DNA from: Chromera velia
Taxonomy: Eukaryota; Sar; Chromeraceae
NCBI GenBank assembly: GCA_018398765.1
Contig: JAHBMJ010002620.1
Span: 1-17,879, forward strand
Reading direction: 5' to 3'
Length of the DNA: 17,879 nucleotides
Made by a program: the position numbers and the translations under genes. The notes under the pieces were generated by a model. The model was not told the DNA's origin, ran no database searches, and saw only the letters and a list, made by a program, of their open reading frames with translations. This document shows, one piece after another, positions 6,415 through 15,000 of this stretch (the stretch's first letter is position 1; each line of letters starts with the position of its first letter).

Positions 6415-9363
6415 CTATGAAAGGTCAGTTAGACCATCAAGACAAAAGAAAGCACTTTCTATCAGCTGATTCGATTTATCTTCCTCGCTATCTGATGGAA
6501 CGTCAGTAGACGCCGTTTCTATCTCCCGAAGAGTAAGATCGGGAGACAGTTTGAGTGCTTCTCTCAACCAGTCCTCCGTCTTTTTGATCCCGTCTGCTGT
6601 CTTGTTCTGATTGAGTCCAAGACGAGAGATTGAGGCTGAGTCAAGGTGCTTTGCGATTTTTGCACATGCATCAGGAAGTAGGCAACGAGAAGAAGAAAGG
6701 AAAAGTTCTGATTCTCTCAGACAAGAAGGCGACACCTTTCGGATGTGAGGAAAGCAAGTGAGTGAAGGAGTCAGGGTGGAACAGATGGTGTTGTTGGGAC
6801 GATGAAACTGTGGGGCAAAGACTCTTTCACACAGTTGTCCTTGTGAATAGGACCCCCATACATGCAGAAGAAGAAATCCGTCTGTCAATACCCCAACCTT
6901 CCTTCCAACCATGCCTCTCTGCAGCTCCTCATCCTTCCAGAAGATCAATGGACACTTCTTCAACAGCTCTGGGTTTCTCTGGACTGTGAAACGCCACGTC
7001 TCTCCATCTGAAGGAGAAGGGGTCAGTAAACTCTGGCGTTCAGTATCTTTTTCTGACTTGGGTTCTCTTTGGGAAGAGGGAGGTTGAGGGAGGACAGGCT
7101 TAGAAAACAAAAAAATAGGCTTTCCTTCAAGAATACGTGGAAAAGAATGAGAAGAAGAAGAGCAAGAATGGGCAGACTGAGATACAGATTTCTTTCCCGC
7201 TCTGACTTCATCGGTCTGTTTTTCATCTGGAAGCGAGCGAGAATCCTTTGAAGACTGTGCCTCTCTTTCATTGATTGGGAGAGGGCCGGCCGAGGCCAAC
7301 CCAACGGGAAACGAGTCTTTTTGACTTTTGAACTCTATGCTTTCTGCAAAAGGAATGGAAGAAGAAGAGAAAGAAGAGGAAGATTTCTTTTTTGACTGAT
7401 CGCTTGCAGACCAAGCTGGTTTTTGTGGTCTGTCATCACTTGGTACCTCTATAAAGAGATCCCCTCTAGTCTCAGGAGGTCTCTTAGACTGCGACTGGCG
7501 ATCAGTTGGGGCAGGGCGGGAGAAAGAAGGGAGGGGGTGAGAAGGTGCACGAACAAAACAAGAAGAGTGGGCAAGATACTCCTTACTCTGCAGTCTCTCT
7601 CCAGACTCAGAGATGGGAGTCAAATAGACGAGGAAGCGGGAGTGAGGGACGAGAGAGGATACTTCAAAGAGCCGCCACTTGATGTCGAGCGAGCGGTAGG
7701 TCTTTTGAGGGTTCTTCCAATACATTCTTTCTCCGACAGTCAAGTTCAGGGGAGAAAGCGCTGTCGGACCTTTCTTGTGAACTTCAGCAAGCATGCATTC
7801 AAGAGAGGGAGGAAGAAGACGTTGAGACGTAAGACGTTCGTACGGTGATCTTTTGTCAGAGTTGACAGAGGGAAGGAGGTTGAGTTGAGACACACAGCGA
7901 GGAAGAACTTGATGGAAGTGCCGTTTTTCTAGGCCTCTGTCTAAAAGAGCTGCTTCGACAAGACGTTTCAAATCGTCATGTCGATGTTTGAGCAGCCCGT
8001 TGGCCCGAGGTAGACCGGAGGGGGTCCACAACTGTCTAACTCCCAAGTCCTCTAGCATGGAAGAGAAAACGGCTTTGAATTCACTCCCATTGTCCGTTTT
8101 TACAAACCCACGAAAAGAGAGAGGACAGCCAAAAGGTCTCAACCATCCTTCCTCAAAAGCTTTCCATGCAGTCTCTGCCTTCATGTCTTTCAGTGGGATG
8201 GCCATGAGGAAACTTGTCGCTTCACACATGACCGTCAAGACAGGTTGACCATACAGAAAAATTGTGTCCACCGCTATCTGCTGCAGGGGGGCACGAGTTC
8301 TCAGATGAGAGCCTCTCTGTCCACGAAGGCGCCTTGGGAGACCGTGGACTTGCAGGCAAGTGTTGCACTCTGCTCTTAGTTCTTCACACATTTTTCTCAG
8401 GCCTCTCACGGCAAAATACGGAGAGACGAGAGTGTAAAGAGCTTTTCCACCAATGTGCCCCACTTCCTGATGTACATACTGCAGGTACTCACGTGCATAT
8501 TCTGTACTGACTTTCACCTTATTAGGACGCTTGCCGTCGGGTACGTCAGCAAAGATGCAGTCAGATGAATCGGAATTTTCGGAAAGACAAACTGAAGATG
8601 CACATGTGTACTCTGCAGATGAGATCTTGTCCCGATCATCGTCTTCCTCCCGTACAGCAGCTGAGGAAGAACAACATGAAAAATGGTCAGTGGCCTTTCT
8701 TTTAAAAGAAAAAAGTTCGTGCATAGAAGAGGAGAGGGGAAGAGAAGAAGAAGACAAAGACGTTCGTTGGAGGTTCTCTGCTGTCAGTCTGTTCTCTTCT
8801 GAAGCAAGAGATCCAAAGAGACAGAAAGGGCCTCCTTTCTCAACTGAGTCAGACGAAACTGCAGGTGAGAAATGATCTGAATAGATTTGCGTGAGTTGAG
8901 GAGGAAGAGGGTCACAAAGGAAAGAAACTTCGTCGAAGGGAGAGTCAGAATTACCAGCACCAGCATAAAGAAAAAAGGGAGGAGGAGGAGTAGAGGTGGA
9001 GGGAGGAGTAAACATCTGAGACACAACAAAAGAAGTAAAGAACATTGAGGCATGAATAGAGTCTGATTGTTTCTTTCGGTTGCTCTTTTTTTGATTAAAG
9101 GAACGTCGCTTTAAGCAAGACTGCGAGTGACAACGCTGTCCGACCTCCCGATCGAACTTTTCCTTTCTCTCGCGGCCTCGCTCTTTCCTTCTTGACTTCT
9201 TGCTCTTAGAAGGAGAGCGCAGTCGTTTTTTCGGAGGCAAAATCTTTGACTGCTTTGGGACTTGCACATTAGGAAGAGGAGAAGAGAAGGGATGGGAGGG
9301 GGAAGAGTGTCGAGGGGGGAGGGGACAAGAGGGAAGATCATTCAATGCAGGAGGTGGAGGCAT
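6415..9363 (-). CDS. Integrase ORF of the copia element, catalytic Glu replaced by Lys
   Basis: Start taken at the ATG at 9361-9363, 54 bases after the upstream ORF's stop; the frame is open further, past 9891, across the upstream ORF's 3' end. It gives about 982 residues; numbers here are from the ATG. The first 290 residues are Ser/Pro-rich with a basic stretch (KKRLRSPSKSKKSRRKERGR), possibly a nuclear localisation signal. A zinc module H-x4-H-x29-C-x2-C spans 298-336 (8356-8472). The catalytic core has Asp in AVDTIF (366; 8266-8268) and in KTDNGSEF (424; 8092-8094). The third residue, expected as Glu in NGxxE, is Lys in NGLLKH (459; codon AAA, 7987-7989). A later segment VGERMYWKNPQ... 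KWRLFEV recalls the GPY/F-like C-terminal module. No protease motif is seen in front of it. Product role: inserting element DNA into the host genome; this copy should be inactive in strand transfer. Confidence 0.9.
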   Translation of the reverse strand: MPPPPALNDLPSCPLPPRHSSPSHPFSSPLPNVQVPKQSKILPPKKRLRSPSKSKKSRRKERGRERKEKFDREVGQRCHSQSCLKRRSFNQKKSNRKKQSDSIHASMFFTSFVVSQMFTPPSTSTPPPPFFLYAGAGNSDSPFDEVSFLCDPLPPQLTQIYSDHFSPAVSSDSVEKGGPFCLFGSLASEENRLTAENLQRTSLSSSSLPLSSSMHELFSFKRKATDHFSCCSSSAAVREEDDDRDKISSAEYTCASSVCLSENSDSSDCIFADVPDGKRPNKVKVSTEYAREYLQYVHQEVGHIGGKALYTLVSPYFAVRGLRKMCEELRAECNTCLQVHGLPRRLRGQRGSHLRTRAPLQQIAVDTIFLYGQPVLTVMCEATSFLMAIPLKDMKAETAWKAFEEGWLRPFGCPLSFRGFVKTDNGSEFKAVFSSMLEDLGVRQLWTPSGLPRANGLLKHRHDDLKRLVEAALLDRGLEKRHFHQVLPRCVSQLNLLPSVNSDKRSPYERLTSQRLLPPSLECMLAEVHKKGPTALSPLNLTVGERMYWKNPQKTYRSLDIKWRLFEVSSLVPHSRFLVYLTPISESGERLQSKEYLAHSSCFVRAPSHPLPSFSRPAPTDRQSQSKRPPETRGDLFIEVPSDDRPQKPAWSASDQSKKKSSSSFSSSSIPFAESIEFKSQKDSFPVGLASAGPLPINEREAQSSKDSRSLPDEKQTDEVRAGKKSVSQSAHSCSSSSHSFPRILEGKPIFLFSKPVLPQPPSSQREPKSEKDTERQSLLTPSPSDGETWRFTVQRNPELLKKCPLIFWKDEELQRGMVGRKVGVLTDGFLLLHVWGSYSQGQLCERVFAPQFHRPNNTICSTLTPSLTCFPHIRKVSPSCLRESELFLSSSRCLLPDACAKIAKHLDSASISRLGLNQNKTADGIKKTEDWLREALKLSPDLTLREIETASTDVPSDSEEDKSNQLIESAFFCLDGLTDLS

Positions 9364-9416
9364 AGACAAGGAAGTGAGAGAAATAAAAACATTCTGTTGA
9401 CTTGTTTCCGTTTTAT

Positions 9417-12029
9417 TCAAAGGTCGTAATCGACCAATTCCTCCTCGCTCTCTCGATGTTCGTCTATTGGCATCGACTCTGCAGGTTCGGGGGCAGACAG
9501 ACTGACAGTCGGTTGAGCTTCCTCCTGCTGCTCCACCAACTGCATTGGTTCTGCAGATTTGGGGGCAGGCGGGGGAGCTTCCTCCTGCTGCTCCACCAAC
9601 TGCATCGGCTCTACAGATTCGGGGGCAGGCGGGGGAGCTTCCTCCTGCTGCTTCTCCAATTGCATCTCCGTTGCGTCCTGCTCCGTCTCCCATTGCTGAT
9701 ACGGGTTGATTTCGGGTTGGTCCTTGTCTGTATACTGCTCTTCCTCTTGCATGCCCAGAGTGCTTTCCTCCCGACGACTCTCCTCCAACAAATTTTTCAA
9801 CGGGCTTCTGGGGAACACTGGGGGAGAGAAGCTGGCTGCTGTTCTCGTTCTCCTGAGGGGGGCGTCTGGTGAGGACGTCCTCCTTGCCCAAATGGGTCTC
9901 TCGTCGCGATCCCCCGCGAGGGACAGGGGACTGAGGGTCCCGTCGGGGAGACTGGGTTCCTTTTGAATCGGGTCGGGGGAGAAGGCTGCCGGGCGGGCTC
10001 GAGCCCTGCCACCCGTCCCATCCATGGCACGTTCCCTCGGGCTTCTTTGACGGCGTGCAGAGGAGACGGATGGGTGAAAAAAGGGGGTATCGGGGTAGAA
10101 AACGTGGGTATCAGGGGGGGCTTCATTGATCCGGAGAAACGTGACCCGAGTGTGAATCAGATCGATATCGACGGGAAGAAGCCAGCGGCTCCATCCCGTC
10201 TCAATTCCCTGAAGGTTTTTTCCATGGGGGATCTCGATATGTCGGGTTCCATCTCTGTATGGCTCCAATTCTCTCCAATTGAAGGAGCAACGTCGGAGCC
10301 AACTGAGACCAAAAATGAGGAAGTGGTTTCGGAAACCAAATTTGGCAAAGTGGACTAGGGTCTTCCCGGACGAGCGCAGAGTCTGTGGTCGAGCGTCATC
10401 CATCCGAATTCGGATAAAACCGCGGCTCAGTGAAGGGAATTGAGCGCCCCCTCCTTGAATCATCTGTTTCTCATTCGAAAACTCCTCTCTCGCAAAGAAG
10501 GCGGGGTTTGGGTGGAGCTCCCCATCCCTGTTAAAGATCAGTTGGAGGTGGATACCTTCATCGACACTCATGATGTCAATGGAACTGGCAGTATCCGCTG
10601 CCACGCGGATCCGGATCTGCTGGGCCCGACGTGCTGTCGGGTCGTGGAGCGCATGATATCGATCGCAAATTCTCTGGAGACAGGCGAAAAAATGTCGCTT
10701 ATCATGGATTCTCAGCCTCTTTCTCGTGGTGTTTCTTTCTTGGGGGGGGAAGGATTGCAGACACTGATCCAGAAATTGGGAACGCGGCGTGCTTGGCGCA
10801 GCCGATAAACGGGAGGGCGCTTCCTCTGCGGGTAAGGTTGCTGGTAGCGTCAGACGCGGAGGGCGGGGGCGGTGGAGGGGGAGACCCGTAGATGAAGAGG
10901 AGGAAGGAGGCACAGCCTGCCTGGGCTTTTGAGTAACTTCATGAAGAAGCCAGGCATAAAAGCTTTTCTCGCAGGGTTGAGGGAAGGGAAGGCCGTCGGA
11001 CCCTTGATCAATCTGACCACCCTTTCCCAGCTTGGACCGGGCTTGCTTTTCCGGAGGGAAAAAAACAGCGGACCCCCAAATCCTTATCAAGACCACCCAG
11101 TTTGGGAGCAGGGTGGATGCTTTCGCCCTAGGCTCACTGGGCGTGTGCCTGAGCCGTATGGGGATAAGAAAAGCTGGAGGGTATCCGTTACTGTCTGTCA
11201 GCAGATCGAGCAGGAAGACAAGAGGGTGAATCAAAATGAATGTGTTCAGTCTGTCTGGCAAGATCGATTTCCAGATCAGATCAATCAGAGCCCGGGCAGA
11301 CGGAACTTGACTGCCAGTTGATTGCCAGTGTGTCAACGCCATCTGCCCTTCCGTGAGCCTCTCCCATTTTCCTTGATAGAGGGCCTCAAGAAGGAGGAAA
11401 TTATGGCCTATTTCCGATTCCTCTTTGAAGTTGGAAGGAACAGCGGGCTCTTCTGGGACCGACTGCAATCTGGTGTCGGCTACCCCTGGGCGAGGAGGGG
11501 CCGCGGCCCGAACATCGTTAGGGTAAACCCCAGTCGGAACATGCAGGTCGCTCAGAGACAGCCTGATCGAAGGACTGAGGTCTCTGATAAAGGACTCGGT
11601 CAACCTCTGCCTTACTGCTATTTTGTGCTTTTGATTCTTGGTCAAAGACAGAGATGGCTCTGCCTTTTGAACTCCGTGCCACCGCTGGGCTGGGAGTTCG
11701 ACCCTCAGCAAAGATGCTTTGTAGAGCTTTGATCTCAGATTGGGAGGGCGGTCCTCTTGCTGTGCCTCCGTTAGATTCTGTGCGACAGAAAAAACGTGAA
11801 CAAAGATCTGTTGAAACACGGTGGCTAGAGAGAACGGAAGCTTGTCCCATTCATTTGGCTCAAGCTTGAAACGCTTCCTCACGAACCATTCAAGCAAGGG
11901 CCTGAGTTCCCCATGAAGGGGCTCATCCCGAATCTCTCTGAACTTTGCCCCTCCTGGACACGAGCAGGAGGTGCATGTGGGGTCTAGTTCACAGATGCAG
12001 AGGAAAAACGTGCCATCCTTCCGACTGTA
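9417..12029 (-). CDS. Unrecognised ORF with acidic C-terminal repeats, in phase with the RING/2A ORF
   Basis: The frame runs 870 codons from just after the TAG at 12030-12032 to a TGA at 9417-9419. The first ATG comes only at 11342, about 229 codons in, so independent initiation is unlikely and I read it as a continuation of the upstream ORF. The opening 25 residues are Cys-rich (CIC, CTSCSC) and prolong the Cys cluster on the other side of the TAG. The middle has hydrophobic and aromatic segments suggesting folded domains (for example DRLNTFILIHPLVFLLDLL and HFLIFGLSWLRRCSFNWREL) but matches no family I know. A Ser/Pro/Arg-rich linker leads to an acidic, Gln/Glu/Pro-rich tail with a 20-residue repeat (EQQEEAPPPAP...EPMQLV). 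AATAAA overlaps the stop. It overlaps or abuts integrase in the -1 phase. Function unknown; part of the gag-pol precursor by position. Confidence 0.7.
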   Translation of the reverse strand, partial: YSRKDGTFFLCICELDPTCTSCSCPGGAKFREIRDEPLHGELRPLLEWFVRKRFKLEPNEWDKLPFSLATVFQQIFVHVFSVAQNLTEAQQEDRPPNLRSKLYKASLLRVELPAQRWHGVQKAEPSLSLTKNQKHKIAVRQRLTESFIRDLSPSIRLSLSDLHVPTGVYPNDVRAAAPPRPGVADTRLQSVPEEPAVPSNFKEESEIGHNFLLLEALYQGKWERLTEGQMALTHWQSTGSQVPSARALIDLIWKSILPDRLNTFILIHPLVFLLDLLTDSNGYPPAFLIPIRLRHTPSEPRAKASTLLPNWVVLIRIWGSAVFFPPEKQARSKLGKGGQIDQGSDGLPFPQPCEKSFYAWLLHEVTQKPRQAVPPSSSSSTGLPLHRPRPPRLTLPATLPAEEAPSRLSAAPSTPRSQFLDQCLQSFPPQERNTTRKRLRIHDKRHFFACLQRICDRYHALHDPTARRAQQIRIRVAADTASSIDIMSVDEGIHLQLIFNRDGELHPNPAFFAREEFSNEKQMIQGGGAQFPSLSRGFIRIRMDDARPQTLRSSGKTLVHFAKFGFRNHFLIFGLSWLRRCSFNWRELEPYRDGTRHIEIPHGKNLQGIETGWSRWLLPVDIDLIHTRVTFLRINEAPPDTHVFYPDTPFFHPSVSSARRQRSPRERAMDGTGGRARARPAAFSPDPIQKEPSLPDGTLSPLSLAGDRDERPIWARRTSSPDAPLRRTRTAASFSPPVFPRSPLKNLLEESRREESTLGMQEEEQYTDKDQPEINPYQQWETEQDATEMQLEKQQEEAPPPAPESVEPMQLVEQQEEAPPPAPKSAEPMQLVEQQEEAQPTVSLSAPEPAESMPIDEHRESEEELVDYDL
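9479..9668 (-). repeat. 60-bp tandem repeat, about three units
   Basis: Units begin with GAGCTTCCTCCTGCTG at 9515, 9575 and 9635 on the plus strand, with a partial unit before the first (from about 9479) and a diverged end. The period is a multiple of three, so all frames stay open; this is why long spurious ORFs overlap here on both strands and why the integrase frame appears to start early. In the likely real frame it encodes an acidic Glu/Gln/Pro-rich 20-residue repeat. Confidence 0.85.
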
Positions 12030-15000
12030 CTAGAGTCCAGGCCGGTGTCCGCAGCAGGAGGTCAGTCCACTGCTGGTGAGGCAGTTGTACGAGTTGTGTC
12101 CGAGGCATGCTCGAGGGTCCAACTGTTGAACCTCACAAATGTCGCATGCATCGGCACTCGCGTACATTGGGTTTAACAGGGGTTTGAAAGTGTCGTGTTG
12201 CAGAGCCAGGATAGAGTTGTGGGGCTCCCGCATATGCTTTTCTTCAGAGATGAAAAGATCCTCCCACTTCTCCGGAATCTTAGCACCAGACTTTCGAGTG
12301 GCTTTCCACAACCTGAAAAATTCAGGTCTGTCCAGCTTTTTCAGAATGACGTGGGCTGTGGGACGGGGGTCAATGCCTTTCCATCTCACTAGACCACTCG
12401 GAGGAGCAATGGCAGGGTTGGATGGATTGTAATCAATGTAAGGAAAAGCCTGCAGTCTGCGGTTTTCATCGATGAGGCTGCAAGCGCTGCAAGGTATGCG
12501 AAGGCGCTCAGGCAAGACACTGTCAAGTGCCTTATCAGCCATCCTTTTCGTTTGGTCCTCATCTGGGTTCGTGTCTCCTCGCTCACGCATCTCCTCTCTC
12601 GCTGCTGAATGGTACTCGTCAAACCTCTCTAGATGGAAGAGGTGAACGCGACTAAAGATCCAGCTCTTGTTAGGTGGGTGGAAAGGCAGTCGGGAGGGAT
12701 CAGAGGCGTTTGGTCCTTCGTTCTCAAGCAGGAATTTGAGGAGGTTGTTTGGGAGGGAGCAGAAAGATATTTTTAGGAGACGTGTCATGATGGCTTGAGC
12801 CTCCTCATTTTCTTGTGCAGGGGCAAGCACGCGCTCAACATCGAACAGATACTGGTCCCCCCGACCCACTGGCAGATGCAAAAGGTTGTTCTTTCCACCA
12901 AAAAAACCAATCAGTTGTTCCGAATCCCCTGTGCCATCTTTTGCAGGTTGGACAATCACAAACTCCCTGTCTTCAACACTTGGCAGCCAGTGGCTAGTTG
13001 GGTAGACTGCCAAAGGTGCGGACTGGGGGTATCCCTTTTTTCGCAACGCCCGCCTCCATACCACAGAGGGGACCGAGGTGGGGGGCTGTCCATCAGTCGT
13101 TTTAAGGGTGTACGGTTTCAGTTGTCTGAGAGGGATTCTCTTGAGGGGATCTGGGACTTCAATGGCACCGTCTTTCGGTTTTATTTGCAGCGTGGCCCCA
13201 CTAACGACCCTGCACTCATCCGTAGCACCATCGAGGAGGACGCGTATGGGGTACTCTCCCTGCGCCTTGGGTCGCGGCACAGAAGTGTACATCCGTTGAA
13301 GGCTTCTCAGCAACATAGGGATGTTGACGAGCCAACCTTCCTCCATGCCGGTGCCACTGGCAGGTTCATTCGCTGGCAAGGCTCTCTTACGAGTAAGCCT
13401 GACAGATCGGCTTTCCTTCAAAAAACTAATAACCGCTCCATTCTCAGACTGTATTTCTGATTGTATTTGCCCAGCTGGTTCTAACATCAACGTAGTCGAC
13501 TGAGAAGAAGCTTCGGGGTCAAAGGGTTGGGGAGGTGCAAAGGGGTGGGATGTCGAGGAGAAGGAGAAGTTCGACTGATGTTCTTCTGTCGAGGTCCTCT
13601 GTAAGGCCTGTGTCGTTTTTCCCGATTGACCATCATTGGAAAAGGGGTCTCCGGGGGCATAATCAGACACAAGTGGAGCTTTGGCTCCATTTAGGAGGCG
13701 GAGCACTAGGCTTGGGCCTCTAACAGAGGACAAAGGCTGACTCTGGGTTAGGATGGCAGCACTGGCAGAAGATGAGGAAGAGGACGAACCTGTGTTTATC
13801 CAAGTGTCAGTCCGAACTGAGTAATTTCCTGATCGCTGAGCACTTGCAGGTCTCAGCTCTACAGGTCTCCAAGGAGGAGATGACAGTTGAACTGTTCTTC
13901 TCGGGATCAATTGTGAGAGAGGGATTCGGTTTGGGGGAGGTGAAAAGATGGACAGTTGGGGTAGAGGCGGGGCAAATGGGTTTGGAGGCAGATCTGCTGC
14001 TGCTGTCGGTCTCGGGGGTGAGACTGGTCCAAACGCTGAGATAGCGTCTGGACTCGGAAGAAAGCCTCCCTCTATTGGTTCCATTTGTGCCTGTGATGTC
14101 TCTTGGGTTTCTTGATGAAAGGGGACCTCAAAGAAAGGGACAGAAGGAATCGTAGGTGTGGGGCCGAGCAGTGGGGGGAGGTTGCGGTTACTTTCACGAA
14201 GGGCTTGAGAAGGCTGGATGCGAATGGGCCTCGAAGTAGATGACTGACTTCCCCTGTTTCTCGATGCTTCTGCTCTTCCATCCCTCTTTGGATGTCCGGG
14301 GTTCAGCTCAATTCCTTCTTCGGTTAAATCTCTGATCCAACCACCTGCCGTTGGTGGTGGGTGGGTTGGTTGAGAGACGTTTTCAAAAAAGGGGTTAAAA
14401 CCAAACCAGGAGGTAGGAAGGGGATTAGGGAGGAATTGGGGGGCATTGGCGTAGTTGATGAAGGTCAGCGACTGCTCTGACCAGAAACCATTTGATCCGT
14501 CGTGCCAGCCAGATCGGTGGAAGATGCCGAGGATCACAGGGCCACTGAGATCGAGGTCAGAGAGTGCAGGAGTGACAGAGAGGGTGGCGTAGAGTTGTCG
14601 GATGTAACCTCGTGCGGACCTTCTCGCCCGCTCGAAGTCGTTTACAGCATCCCTTTCCCAATATCCTCCTCCCCCATACATTCCATCCCCAAGCTCAATT
14701 CCCTCAAGATCTTCTAAAGAAGCGAGTGTGCCGTCTGAAGGAACTGAGGCGGCCTCAGAGGGAGCATAGGAATTTAATGAGATGTCAGAGAGGCCCAGGT
14801 CTGAGACTTTTGACGGTGCCTCAAGGGGAGGCATGGAGGCAGGCGTAAGGGATGGAGCTAGCTCTGGAAGAGACAGCAGGGTTGAAACAGAGGCGTCGTT
14901 GCCCGGGGCTTTATCACTCTGAGAATCACTCCCCTCATCCCAGCCTGGGTTAGGTTCGACATCCCCGTCTGCTGTCAGATCTCTCACCCAGCTGCTAGGT

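Noticed and set aside
9402-9872. 156-codon plus-strand ORF with FGGRRGSFLLLL repeats
   Set aside because: It is the 60-bp tandem repeat read on the wrong strand; the repeat keeps all frames open.
9364-9891. Upstream extension of the integrase ORF (GEAAGGSSPACP repeats)
   Set aside because: The same repeat read in a second frame; the acidic version in the other frame continues an 870-codon ORF and is the better candidate. An ATG start at 9363 is preferred, although a -1 shift product cannot be excluded.
10501-10540. Fourth 2A-like segment (RDGELHPNPA) in the unknown ORF
   Set aside because: It lacks the W..DLT part and the Gly and Pro of NPGP; similarity is too slight.
12795-13460. 221-codon plus-strand ORF
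   Set aside because: It lies wholly antisense to the RING/2A ORF, has no recognisable domain, and is explained by the composition of the opposite strand.
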